Below are positions 23,850 through 34,980 of a stretch of DNA of 64,000 nt, in pieces. The notes under the pieces were generated by a model that did no database searches, was not told the DNA's origin, and worked only from the letters and a program-made list of their open reading frames with translations. Both the position numbers and the translations under genes were made by a program. The number at the start of each line of letters is the position of its first letter. The stretch's first letter is position 1. The stretch spans positions 331,380,374 through 331,444,373 of the forward strand of contig NC_045426.1 of the NCBI RefSeq assembly GCF_902635505.1, in the 5' to 3' direction. This stretch comes from Sarcophilus harrisii. Its lineage: Eukaryota; Chordata; Mammalia; Dasyuromorphia; Dasyuridae.

Positions 23850-24300
23850 AACCAGGCAGATTGGGCCACCTCAGTTTTATAACATGATGGAGTCACCAGT
23901 CTAGAAAGAATTGTATGGCCCCTCCCTCTCCTTTGAAAGAAACTATATTAGAGAACATGCATTCCAGAGTTGCAGAGAAAATCTTATGCAGATACATAGA
24001 GGCAGGAATGGACTGTTGTATGTAGGAAAGAGCTATCTGCTCAGTTTGAAGAGAATTGAAGACTATTACTGGGAATAATATGCAGTGAATAGGAAGGTAG
24101 ATGGGAAGCTAATGGAGAAAGATCTTAAACACCAAGTTCAGAACTTTGCTTTTTTTTTTTTTTTTTCTAGAGTCAATAGAGACTCACAGAAGGATATTGA
24201 GGCTGGGACAAGGCATGATTATACTGGTGTTTACTATTTGGCAGCTGTATGATGGAAAAGAGTATAGAGGAGGGGTTCTTAACCTGAGGACTATGAACTT
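23850..24300 (+). repeat. L2-like LINE fragment
   Basis: taaacaccaagttcagaactttgc-like block (about 24,126-24,150) and a T-run, then ctgggacaaggcatgatta (24,203-24,221). Matches L2 regions by wording only; diverged. Confidence 0.4.
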
Positions 24301-24339
24301 ATTTTTAAAGATATTTTATAACTTAATTTCCATGTAGCT

Positions 24340-24885
24340 GGGAGTGTTTTTGCTTTAAATATGATCATATTAATTTATATTCCTCATGTAAAAAAATTCT
24401 TTCATTCCTAGAATAAATCCACCTTTGAATGATACTTAAAAATATTTCTGTAGTTTTTTTATTAGGCTTTTCTTTAATTTTTTTCATCATAATTCATTAG
24501 TAATAATAGCTTTTAATTATCTTTTTTCCTGTTTTATGTTTTTCTGACTAGATTGATGTCCAGTATTCTCCTAATAGAAGCTTGGTAAAATGTTTTCCTT
24601 ATCAATTTTTGAGAATAATACAAGTAGCAGAAAATACTATTTGCTAAACATTTGATGAGTTTCACCTATAAAAACATCTGGACACAAATTTTTTTCTCTT
24701 TCATGTCATCTTTGTGGCTTTATTTGTATTGTTTCATGTTCAGTTAGTCTTAATATTTTGTACTTTTGTGAGTAATTCTCTATTTTTGAACCCACAGGTT
24801 TGTTATCATATAACATTTAATGTGTTTTTCAAATTTTCAAATAATACAAAAATGCTAATTATTATTAATTATTATTGTTGGATGA
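24340..24885 (-). repeat. LINE-1 ORF2-region fragment
   Basis: T-rich plus strand whose reverse complement resembles decayed LINE-1 reverse-transcriptase sequence. No intact frame. Confidence 0.4.
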
Positions 24886-24991
24886 ATTAGGCCACTAACC
24901 TGTTGGTATATAAATGTTTATAAAAAAGGGAAGATACTTTGAAAATGTGACCAGGGAAAACAAGACCTAGAGAGCAACGAGGAGCAACAAC

Positions 24992-25070
24992 AAAATTATA
25001 ACCATTAACCAGGAAAATTATAACCATTAGATTTATTGTTATACAACACAGCAAACAGGTCAAACAAAAC
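24992..25070 (-). repeat. Right arm of the inverted repeat around SPAAR
   Basis: Reverse complement of 22,703-22,781, 78 of 79 bases identical. Its right edge coincides with the start of a SINE at 25,071. Confidence 0.95.
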
Positions 25071-25192
25071 AGTACACAGAGCACTGGAACCAGGAATTCC
25101 TGCCTGCATTCCAATCTAGCTTCAGATACTTATCTTCTATATGATGATGGGCGAGTCATTTAACCCTAATTGCCTCAAAAACCAAACAAAAT
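25071..25192 (+). repeat. Short tRNA-derived SINE
   Basis: cagagcactggaaccaggaa (25,076-25,095), a diverged tRNA half, gagtcatttaaccctaattg (25,153-25,172) and an A-rich tail. Confidence 0.65.
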
Positions 25193-25199
25193 GAATTAG

Positions 25200-26620
25200 A
25201 AGAGGAGATATCATAGGAAATAAGACAAAAAAGTGACTCTCTTCCCCTTACTATTACTAGAACCCAGGTAGTTCCTCATTTGAGACTCCCCAAAAGGAAG
25301 ATATTAGTTCTGTGTAATGTGACCCTGTGACTTGTCTCCCCGACCTCTCACACTGCAAAGAAGCAGCAGAAATGACTGGGGAAGACTCATCAGAGTCAGG
25401 GTTAAGAGTGGTGGCAGAAGTGAGAGAGGAATGGAAAGAATTACAGGAGCCAATTATCTTCTCATAGAGCCAGCTAGGAGGCACAGGGAAAAGGGTATTG
25501 GAAATAGAGTCAGGAACACCTGAGTTCAAATCTGCTCTCAGACATTTATTAAATGGATGATCCTGTCCATAGCCCTGATTGCCTGTTTCTTCATCAATAA
25601 AATGGGGATAATAACAGCACCTTGGTTGTTATAAGAATACAATGAAATAATGTTTCCAAAGCACTCTGGAGATCTTAAAGCACTATATTTATTAGTTCTT
25701 ATCTTCTCTGCCACACTCTAAACTCCTGGAATGCAAAGGTCTTGTCTCATACATCTTTTTTAATCTCCTCAATGGACCTTAGAAATAGTCAGTGCATAGT
25801 AAATGTTTGAGAAATGGTTGGAGAGATGAATGATGCAGACTTTAGGTATATCTTTCATTAGATATTAGTGCACTCCTTATTGCTAACCCTCTCTCTATTC
25901 GAGTAAGAGAAGTCCTCTCTTTTGTAGTTTTTAATGATTAATTTTAAACAATTTATTTTAATTATATTGATAATTTCCATTGAAAATTTCAATTATAAAT
26001 TTATAGTGAAGGAAATAAAAAAGGAGAAGTGACTCAGGCATAAATAAGATATTATTTTGATGCCTATTCCCTCAGTCTTTTCTTTCAGTCCAATCTACAA
26101 AATGCTAACAGCAGAGTCCGTCAAAGTAAGACTGTGGAAGGCTCATTGGCAGAAGTTTTGCAAGTTTTAAACCCTAGTAAATGAATACTATCTCTCTCAT
26201 TTCCACCAAATGTAAGTCAAAATTTTGGGGGATTTCTGTGTACCCCAATACCCTACTCTATCAAGTACCTTCAGAGAAATCTGTTTCCTTCTATCCAATA
26301 AAAGAAGACAGTAAACTCTTTCTGGGAGAAAAGATATCATCAGGCAACTTTGACAAAAACATTCAGTTTTATTTGACATCTGGGAAGGAGGGAGTTTGCG
26401 AGTCTTGTTGGTTTTCTTGAGTGTGGCAGCAGACTTGTGATTTCATTTGTACAGGGAATTCCCAGATGAGGAAACTCCTTTGGAAAACGTGTATCAGTTT
26501 CCTAGAGCACTGAGAAGTGACGTGCTCAGGGATAAAAAGCTAGTGGATATTAGAAGCTGAACTTAAAGCTGCATTTCCTGGCTCTAAGACCAGCCCATTT
26601 CTTTGTGGGTTGTATAATCA
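25200..26620. repeat. Duplicated 5' block of gene A, copy 1
   Basis: Collinear with about 42,430-43,620: ctgtgtaatgtgac (25,311) with tttgtgtaatgtgat (42,524); a shared CORE-SINE; cattagatattagtgca (25,856 and 43,042). It lies upstream of the predicted first exon, so it likely holds the promoter. Confidence 0.75.
25475..25695 (+). repeat. MIR/CORE-SINE shared by both duplicates
   Basis: ctaggaggcacagggaaaag start, caataaaatggggataataa core (25,596-25,615), tail ending agcactatatttattagtt. The same element sits at 42,645-42,865, so it came before the duplication. 25,720-25,850 continues with an L2-like tail, also shared. Confidence 0.75.
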
Positions 26621-26639
26621 GGGAAAGAAAAAAAAAAGA

Positions 26640-27220
26640 AGAAAAAAAAAGTGTAATTTCCTGCCTAAAATGGGAGGCACCTTTCTCAGAAGGGGTGGAA
26701 CCAAAGCTGATTGAAGCCTTCTACTAAAACAGGCCCTCAAATCTCTCATATGGGACTGAAGTTTTTAAACTGCTTTTAATTAACCAAAGGAAGTCGCACT
26801 TAAACCAGGTGTGCAGTCTCCCTCCTCATACACCTTGCTTTTTCAAAGCCGTATTTTGCTTTCTGCCAGATTCTGAGAGGCCAGTGTCTGCTACTGCAGG
26901 TAAGATAGTACTTAGTTTTCTATTGGCTTTCCAGCTGTCTCTCTGACTGGGAGTGCTGTTGTCCACAGCTGCCAGAAAACTGAAGAGCAAAAAGCAGGCT
27001 GGAGACACATGCACCAGGACTTTCCTCAGCTCAGAGTCAATCAAAGTGATTGACCAGAACCCAGTGGAGAGCACTGCTGGAAATAAGGACATCATTGCAT
27101 AAGCTAATTTCTGTTTCCATTTCTGAGATGTATAGACTCGTAGATTCAGAATTTGACAGTTGAAGGTATAATATAATTCAATCCTAGAGTTTTACAGATA
27201 AGGAAATTAGTGTCTGGGTA
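26640..27220 (+). promoter_or_regulatory. Predicted first exon and promoter region, gene A
   Basis: Conserved with 43,650-44,250. Within it ccttgctttttcaaagccgt (26,833-26,852) to gtctgctactgcag leads into a consensus donor g|gtaag, with GT at 26,900-26,901. The paralogous block has the same donor at 43,916. I infer a 5' UTR exon ending at 26,899; its start is not visible. The intron to the acceptor at 33,867 would be 6,968 bp. Confidence 0.5.
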
Positions 27221-27589
27221 GGCGAATATGTTTCTTTTTTTTTTTTTTTTTTTTTACTTATTTAAAAGGGTTTTTACTGTAACTGTGTGAGAATATTTGC
27301 CATCTGTGTAAAATACAGGAAAAAAGAGTCAAAAATGCTTGAGGCACAGTAAAAAGAAACACATTCTTGTGCCCGTTTATCCCCCATGTTTGGCATTGTG
27401 TGGCCCCAGTGAAAACATTAAGTATCACGTTTTAAAAATAAAAATATAAAATCATTTTTTCTCTGGTTAATCTCAGCTTTCCAGATGCCCATGGGGATAA
27501 TAAAACTTGTACTATTTGTGACATTTTTCATTGTTTTAACAAATGAACAAATAAAAATTTTCCCACTTTATACTACTTATTTCTAATTG

Positions 27590-28760
27590 CATGTAAATAT
27601 GATATTCAACATTTATTTTTATAAGATTTTGGTTTCTATTTTTTTCTCCCTACCTCCATTTCCCTTCTTCCAAGATTGCATTTAATCAGAATTAAGTTAA
27701 TCATATTAAATATATTTCTACATTAATCAGCAAAAATAGTGAAAATAGTACGCTTCAATCTGTATTTAGATTCCATACTTCTTTCTCTGGATGTGGTTAG
27801 CATTTTCCATCATGAGTCTTTTGGAATTATCTTAAATTATTGCGTTATTGAGAAGAGCTAAGTTTATCAAAACTGATCATCACATAATGTTGCTGACATT
27901 GTATACAATATTTTCCGTTCTACTCACTTTACTAAGCATCAGGTCATATATGTCTTTCCAGGTTTTTTTTTTCCCTAAAAATCTGCATGCCCATCATTTT
28001 TTTATAAAACAATAGTATTCCATCATCACATAGTGATTCATGTATCACAATTATTCATCCATTTCCCAGTTGATGGGCATCCATTCATTTTCCAATTCTT
28101 TGCCCCACAAAGAGAGCTGCTATAAACATTTTTGTGCATGTGGATCTTTTTCTACTTTTTATGATCTCTTTGGGATGGAGATGTAATAGTGGTTTTACTG
28201 GATAAAAGATTATACAAAATTTTATAGTCTTTTGGGTATAGTTCCAACTTGCTCTCCAGAATGGTTGAATCGGCTCACAACTCCACCAACAATGCATATG
28301 TTCCAATTTTCCCACATTCTCTCCAGCACTTATAATTTCCCTTTTCTGTCATCTTAGTCAATTTGATAGATATGAGGTGATATCTCAGAATAGTTTTAAT
28401 TTGCATTTCATTAATCAATAATAAAATAGTAATTTAGAGTATTTTTTCATAATTATAGAGGGCTTTAATTTTTTATCTGAAAACTGCCTGCTCATAATCA
28501 TTGACTATTTATTGAGGAATGGCATATTCTTATACATTTGACTCAGTTCTCTGTATATTTGAGAAATAAAACATTTTTTTGGAAACACTAATTGTAAAAA
28601 ATGGTGCCTACCTTTCTGCCTCTCTTCTAAACTTGATTACACTAACTTGATTACACTGACTTTGTGCAAAAAACCTTTATAATTTAATGTAATCAAAATT
28701 ATATATTTTTATTTCAGAATTCCTCTACCTATTCTTTGGTTATAAATTCTTATCTTTTCT
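27590..28760 (-). repeat. LINE-1 3' region
   Basis: Reverse complement of LINE-1 3' UTR and ORF2 end: atgggcatccattcattttc (28,073-28,092), agagagctgctataaaca (28,109-28,126), gctctccagaatggttga (28,251-28,268). The start (27,600-27,720) also matches 44,600-44,740, so the insertion may predate the gene duplication. Confidence 0.75.
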
Positions 28761-28789
28761 ATAAATCTATAAATCAGATGTAAAATTAT

Positions 28790-30860
28790 CATATCTATTA
28801 ATAATATCTAAGTCAGGAACAATAAAAACAGAGAAAGAAAATTTGTAGATCAATTTAATTTATGAATGTGGATGTAAAAATATTGAATAAAATACTAATA
28901 TGGAGAGTACAATAAATGTTCAAGATAATACATTATATTCCTGGGAAATTTATACCAGGAATGCAGTGATGACTTAATGTAAGGAAAACTATTAGCATAA
29001 TTGATTTCAACAATAAAAATAACAACTCACATGTCTATGTCAATAGATGCAGAAAAAGCTTTTGATAAAGTACAACATCCATTTCTATTAATACAATGTA
29101 TAAAAGTATACATGCATTTTCTTAAGATGTCTTCTTAAATTGATAAAAAGCATTTACCTAAAACCATCAGCAAAAATTATATGTGATTAGGATAACTGAG
29201 AAGGCTTCTCAGTAGGATCAGTTGTAAAAAAAAGTATGTCTACTGTCACCAATATTATTCTATTTAATGTAAATATAATAAAATATAATATAAGAATATT
29301 GAATATGTAATAAAATATGAAGTATACTACAATAAAAATGAAAAATTTAACTAAATTAACATATATTTTCAAAGCAATATTTTTATGCTATAAAATAATA
29401 AAATTCATTTGAAAGAACAAAAAGTGAAGATTGGCAAAGGAAATAAAGGAAAGGAAGGAAGTTTAGCAGTGACAGATCTTAAACCAAATTATTAAGCAGT
29501 ACAATAATTAAAATTATTTGGTCCTCCCTAAGAAATAGAAAGGTAGCTAAATCAAATAGAGTAAACATACAATTCACAGGAGCCAATAATTATAATGAAC
29601 TTGTGTTTGACAAATATAAAGATAAGTTTGGGGGATAAGAATTAATTTATTTGTCAAGATTATTGGAAATAGCAGAAACTAGTACGGGAGGTAGGTATTA
29701 GCACAGAATATCTTACACCAAGCTAAGGTCCAATTTGAAACACGATCTGGCTATAAAGAGAATGTGAAGAACAATAAACATACTGCCTATTAGATTTTGA
29801 ATATGTTATTCATTTGCATAATGAATAAAAGGTTTTGTACAAATAAACTAAAGTAGAAAAGAACAGAAGGAAAGAAGAAAATTGGTGAGGGTGAAATGTA
29901 TAGATGGTTTCTCACGTAAAGATTTCATATCTTATAGATATCTGTAAGAATAAAAGTCATTGTCCAGTTGATAGACAATGAATCAACAATTTATAGTCAT
30001 ATGAAAAACTTCTCTAAATCACATTGATAGAGTTATGAATATTAAAACCACTTTGAGATATCATTATCAAATATCAATATCAAAACCACATCAGATATCA
30101 TTAAAACCTATCAAATTTATTAAAATGGTAGAAGGGAAAAGTGGCAAATATTGGAGATGGTGTGGAAAATTGGAACACAAATTTGTTGTTATCAGAGTTG
30201 TGAACTATTCCAACCATTTTGGCAAGTAATCTGGGATTATACCCAAAGAATTTTTAAACTGCCCATACAGCTTGAGTAAACAATACAACTACTAGGTCTC
30301 TATCCTAAACTGATTAAAGAAAAAGGAAAAGAATCTTTATATTTTAAAACATTTACAACAGTTCTCTTTGTGGTGACAACTAGAAACTGAAGGGATTCCT
30401 TTTAAGTGGGTAATTAATGGCTGAACTAATTGAGGGGTTAATATCATGCTATAAGAAATTATTAGCTTAATGATTTTAGAAAAACATGGAAAGAATTGCA
30501 TTAAATAATGAAGAACAAAATGAGCAAACCAATAGAACATTGCTTACAGTAACAACAGTATTGTTTTAAGAATAACTTTCAGTGAAATAGTCATTTTTAC
30601 TATTATAAATATCCAAATTAACTATAAAAGACATATGAAGGAAGATGATATCTACAACCAGAGAAAGAACTGATAAATGGAAGTATTTTTGGAATGGTTT
30701 TATATCCATCCATACATATATATTTATGCCTAATGGTAGTCACCTCTAGGATGAAGTTGGAAGGAGAGGAAAAAAAAAAGTCATGCAATATTTTATTATT
30801 TATTTAAATAGAGTAGCAAGTTGTATCTAATAGATTTGCCATTGCTTTGTAGTGACTTAT
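28790..30860 (+). repeat. LINE-1, ORF2 part and 3' end
   Basis: tcaatagatgcagaaaaagc (29,040-29,059) encodes the IDAEKAFD block of LINE-1 reverse transcriptase. Further on are the C-terminal region and 3' part (gtagaagggaaaagtggcaa, 30,128-30,147). Collinear with 54,905-56,250 in gene B's intron apart from about 700 bp. Broken by many stops. Confidence 0.8.
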
Positions 30861-30929
30861 TCCAGACTTACTACTCTTTTTCTAAGGTAGAAATAAATAA
30901 ATAAATAAATGTTGTTAGTTTTTTTTTTT

Positions 30930-32800
30930 CCCTGCTCACCTAATCTAGGAAATTTATATATTTATAAACATTTACATATTTTATTTAGATGATCAATTTC
31001 AATGATATATATTAGATATATTATAAATATATTAGTCATGAAAAATGGCTTCTAATAATGGTTTCTATCTCATCTTTGCCGGCTGTAAATTTACCTTTTT
31101 AATTTTTGATGCTAATAATTTGGTTTTCTTATTTAAAAATTTAAAAAAAATTAGGCAATAATTTATTTTATTATTTCTGAGTTTTATCAATGAGATATTT
31201 GTCTCCTTTAACTTACATTATTATTACATCTTATTTGATTTCCAGGTTTTCTATCTTGCTGAATCTCTGGGAATTTTTAATTTGTTGTTAATATAATAAT
31301 TTTAGCTTTATGGCCAATTCATCAATTTAATTTCTCTTCCTCCCTCTTCCTCTCCCTCTCTTTTTCCCTCTCCTTCTCCCTCTCTCTCTCTTTTTCCCTC
31401 TCCCTCTCCTTCTGTCTCCCTCTGTCTGTCTGTTTGTCTCTCTCTCTGTCTCCCTGTGTCTCTTCTTTTCTTTTTCTCCATCTCCTTCCTTTCCTTTTGT
31501 CTATGTCTCTGTCAAGGAAGCTTTTAGTAACATACCTAAGTCTTGCTTTGGCTGTAGTCCCCAAATTCTGGAAGGTTTTCTTGTTGATAGCATTATCCTT
31601 ATTGAAAGTATTGATTTTTTTCTATCATTTCCTTCACCTACTCATTCATTGGATTATCTAGTTTCCAATTATATTTCAAAGGGTTGTATGAATATAATTT
31701 TTATTGTCAGGAAAATATGTACTTCATATTTATACTCTTGGGCATTTTTGGAGGTTTTTATACTCTCATGCAGTACTATTTTTTGTCTAGATATCCTGTA
31801 CAATGGATAATAGGTTTACTCCTTTTAAATTCTGTGTATGTATCTTTCAGAGGACTATCTGCTTTCTAAAATTGCATTTTTACCGTAAACATTTTTCTTC
31901 TTTGTTTTATGGTTAAATTCATCTAGATCTGAGAAGGGTAAATTGAAGTTTTCCACTAGTACAGTTTTACTGTCTACTGTTAAATTACTCATTTAACTCC
32001 CCATCCCATCCAATTTGAATGTTATGTCATTTGGTACATATATGTTCAATATTGATATAAATTTTTAGTATGTGGTACTTTTTACTAAGATATAGTTTCC
32101 CTGGTTTTCTCTTTTGATAAGGTGTTTTTTTTTTGGGGGGGTGACAGGATTTGCTTTGCCTGAGATCATGATTACTCCCTTTTTTCTTTTGCTAAAGAAT
32201 AATTGATTCTGCTCTAGGCTTTTATTTTAACTCTATCTTTCTGCCTCAGGACTGTTTTTGTAAAAATAGTGTATTGTTAGATTCAGATTTCTCTTCCATT
32301 CTGCTGTTCTCTTTCATTTTATGAATTAATTTATTCCACTCATAAAGTTATGATTGCTATTTTGAATTTTCCTGTAACCTATTCCCTTATACACTCGACT
32401 GCCTTTATTTTTTTTGACCTTCCTGACTATCCTCAATCTACAAAGGAAAAATGAAATTTAGTCCTTGCTATGTTTCTGACCACTGCCTTCCTCAAAATAC
32501 CTGCCCTGTAATCATCTCTCCTGTTTGTTGAGTAAGGATACTTCCTTGTTGGGTAAGATGAATTTCTCTAACCAATTTTGTGTATGTTCTTCCCTTCTCA
32601 AGCTGACTTAGGTGAAAATGAAGTTCATTTTTTTTTCCTATTTGCTCTCATTCTCCCCTCTGTAGTTTAAACTCTTTATTGAACTCCCCCTTTATGTGTA
32701 TTTAGCCTGGTGCATGCACTTCATAAATCATTGTGTAGGAAGATGTGAAGGAGTTAAGGCAAAATTACCTGTTATTTTCCCATCTTGATGCCACCTCATC
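30930..32800 (-). repeat. LINE-1 5' portion with (CT)n
   Basis: Minus-strand LINE-1; ggttttctatcttgctgaat and later blocks match 57,100-57,780. A CT-rich simple repeat spans about 31,329-31,500. 16,560-17,000 and 37,470-37,850 carry related sequence. No intact frame. Confidence 0.6.
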
Positions 32801-32814
32801 CTTTGATATTTATA

Positions 32815-33245
32815 ATTCTTCAGGAGCAGAAGAACATTGTTCATAGTAATAGCAATATTGTGAAATGTTCAACTATGATAGACTTAGTTGTTCTCAGCAA
32901 TGAAATAATCCTAGACAATTCCAAGAGACTCGTGATGGAAAATGCTGACTGTATTTAGAGAAAAAAAAACTATGGAAAATGAATGCAGTTTGAAGTTTAT
33001 TATTTTTACCTTCGTTTTATCTTTTGTTTTTTCTTAAGATTTTCTTTTTTGTCCTGAGTCCTCTTTCACAACACAATTAATGTGGAAATAGGTTTAATAA
33101 TGATTGTATATTTATAGCATATATGATTATTTATTGTCTTGGAGGTAGGAGAAAGAAGGAGAAAAATTTGGAGCTCAAAATCTTAGTGTTGAATGTAATT
33201 GGAAAAAATAATAAAATACCACTAAATAGAAAAAAATTTAAAAAG
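32815..33245 (+). repeat. LINE-1 3' end
   Basis: Ends in gagaaaaatttggagctcaa (33,158-33,177) and tgtaattggaaaaaataata, the plus-strand marsupial LINE-1 3' terminus. Confidence 0.6.
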
Positions 33246-33850
33246 TAAAATGTGACATTTAAAACTCTTTGCACCCCAGTTGCATTCCTACCTGTCCAGG
33301 CTTATTACATATTAGTATTCTCTATATACGCTGGAATCCAGCAATACTGACTTTTGTGCTCATCTTCATACTTGACATTCCATCTCCCAAATCTATGCTT
33401 AAACACTAATTGTGCCCTGTATTTCGAATGGATTCCCCACTTAACTCTTTTTTTCTTGGAAACTATGGTTTGCCTTTAAGCCTTAGATCAAATGCCACCT
33501 GCAGCTTAAAAACTTTAGTAGTTAGTTTCCCTTCTTCTACAACCACAATATTGCCTATCACTACACCCTTAGCTTCTACTGCCTTCTCCCATTACAATAG
33601 TGTCTAATTTACTTGTATTTTATCTCCATTTATATTTGTTTATGATTTCCCCTCAGAAAGACAGGGGCTAAATTTCATTTTTCCTTTGTAAATTGAACAC
33701 TAAGTTGGACAAAAAATTGGAAAGCAAATGTTGGTTCTTGTTTGATTTGAAAAATGGCATTTTAAGAAATGTATTAAGATATATGCTCAAATAACTTTTA
33801 TATATTTAATACAAATTTTTCTCCCTAAATCTAATTTCTATATTATTTCT
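33245..33850. other. Intron end of gene A, nothing further recognised
   Basis: No gene or confident repeat, apart from the match of 33,815-33,867 with 59,041-59,093 (ctccctaaatctaatttcta), which marks conserved sequence before the acceptor. Confidence 0.5.
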
Positions 33851-33867
33851 GTGGTTTTGTTTTTCAG
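33846..33867 (+). promoter_or_regulatory. 3' splice acceptor of gene A last exon (predicted)
   Basis: Polypyrimidine ttttgtttttcag, AG at 33,866-33,867, identical in gene B (AG at 59,092-59,093). The exon then runs to the poly(A) signal at 34,975. The exon begins with a 25-codon uORF (33,868-33,945) that gene B lacks. Confidence 0.75.
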
Positions 33868-34101
33868 ATGCTTCTACCAAAGGAAGAGTCTCTGAATAAT
33901 GTGAAATGTGAGCATTTACAAGAAATGGAAACATACTGGTTATGAACAATGAAGTCCAGGAACAAGTGACGATGAGGGCTTTGAGAAACAACTACAGCTG
34001 GAAGAAAGAAAAAAACTGGCACCTAATTATATAACTGGACAAGACTATGCTCTCTTTATCAATGTTTCTTTGAATTTGAAAGGGGTTACATGCTGAAGAA
34101 C

Positions 34102-34596
34102 ATGGATTCTATTTTTATTATAATGATTATTGCTATTCCTGCTACATTTATTTTTTGTCTTTTATTGCGTTGTTTTTTGTGCCCTAAGACTTCACATAAT
34201 ACCAGTCAGAAGCATAATTCATCAGGAATTTGTAGTCTTGGGAGAAGAAATGATGCTTGGGGAGAAGATAATGTTTGTGGAAGAGTTCATTTTTGGGGAG
34301 GAGGTCATGCTTTTGGAAGAGCTGATTTCTGGGGAGGAGATGATGATTATAAAGCAGATGATTCCAGGAGAGGTGGTGATTTTTGTACAATAGTTGATTC
34401 CTATGGAAGAGATATTACTTGTGGAGGAGATAATTCCTGGGGAGGAGGTGATGCTTGTACAGGAAATTATTCTTGGGGAGGTGGTCATGCTTGTGAAATA
34501 GATTACTGTGGGGGAGGTGATGCCTTTGGAGGAGGTGATTCTTGTGGAGGATGTGATTCTGGGGGAGGAGGTGATGCTTGTGGAGGAGATGGTTAA
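34102..34596 (+). CDS. Novel gene A: SPAAR-related Gly/Asp/Cys-rich membrane protein
   Basis: 164 residues, family not recognised. Seen: MDSIFII start and hydrophobic residues 3-22, then RCFLCPKTSHNTSQKHNSSGI, then about 120 residues of degenerate units like WGGGDACGG, rich in Gly, Asp, Cys, Ser and aromatics, ending GGGGDACGGDG. I chose the second ATG (strong context, aacATGg) because the upstream in-frame ATG at 34,090 is ATA in gene B. The head resembles SPAAR: TFIFCLLLRCFLCPKT against VTFCILCWSSYNKT, and the ATG lies 234 bp into the exon (SPAAR 246). I infer a tandem SPAAR duplicate that gained a new tail. A single-pass protein with a very short N-terminus and a cytosolic tail is likely, but topology is a guess. 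The tail could bind metal ions through Cys/Asp; no function is claimed. Gene B at 59,329 is its paralogue. Confidence 0.75.
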   Translation: MDSIFIIMIIAIPATFIFCLLLRCFLCPKTSHNTSQKHNSSGICSLGRRNDAWGEDNVCGRVHFWGGGHAFGRADFWGGDDDYKADDSRRGGDFCTIVDSYGRDITCGGDNSWGGGDACTGNYSWGGGHACEIDYCGGGDAFGGGDSCGGCDSGGGGDACGGDG

Positions 34597-34974
34597 TGCA
34601 CAAAAATAATACAGGGTAAGGAAATGATTATTATGGCTGACTGACTTGAACAATGTGTTACCCTCTGTCCATTCAGTGACCCACATCTTGTACCTGATGA
34701 GCTTTCTTTAGTCCTTGTTTTCTTCTGGGGTGAAAATTCAGTACCAAGTCAAAAGAGTCCATTTGAGCAGGAGAAATCCATTTTTACAAAAAGATGGGAT
34801 ATCTAAGTATGAAGAATAACAAAACTCCTACATTGTGATAAATCACATGTAAACAAATAATGGGCCAAAAAGAACTATAGGAAACTTTGAATTGTGACCA
34901 AAATATCAAGAATTCATATACTCTTTTTAAGTAAAGCAGATAGAAAGCTTTATTTTTTTTTGAAGGAACAAAGA

Positions 34975-34980
34975 AATAAA
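34975..34980 (+). terminator. Poly(A) signal of gene A (predicted)
   Basis: AATAAA 379 bp after the stop, in sequence (agaaagcttt before it) aligned with the AATAAA at 60,121-60,126 of gene B. Confidence 0.65.

Noticed and set aside
34222-34686. 154-codon minus-strand frame opposite gene A (and 59,516-59,776 opposite gene B)
   Set aside because: The GGA/GGT/GAT repeats leave several frames free of stops. The antisense products are Ser/Thr/Ile- or His/Asn/Leu-rich shadows, without a conserved start between A and B.
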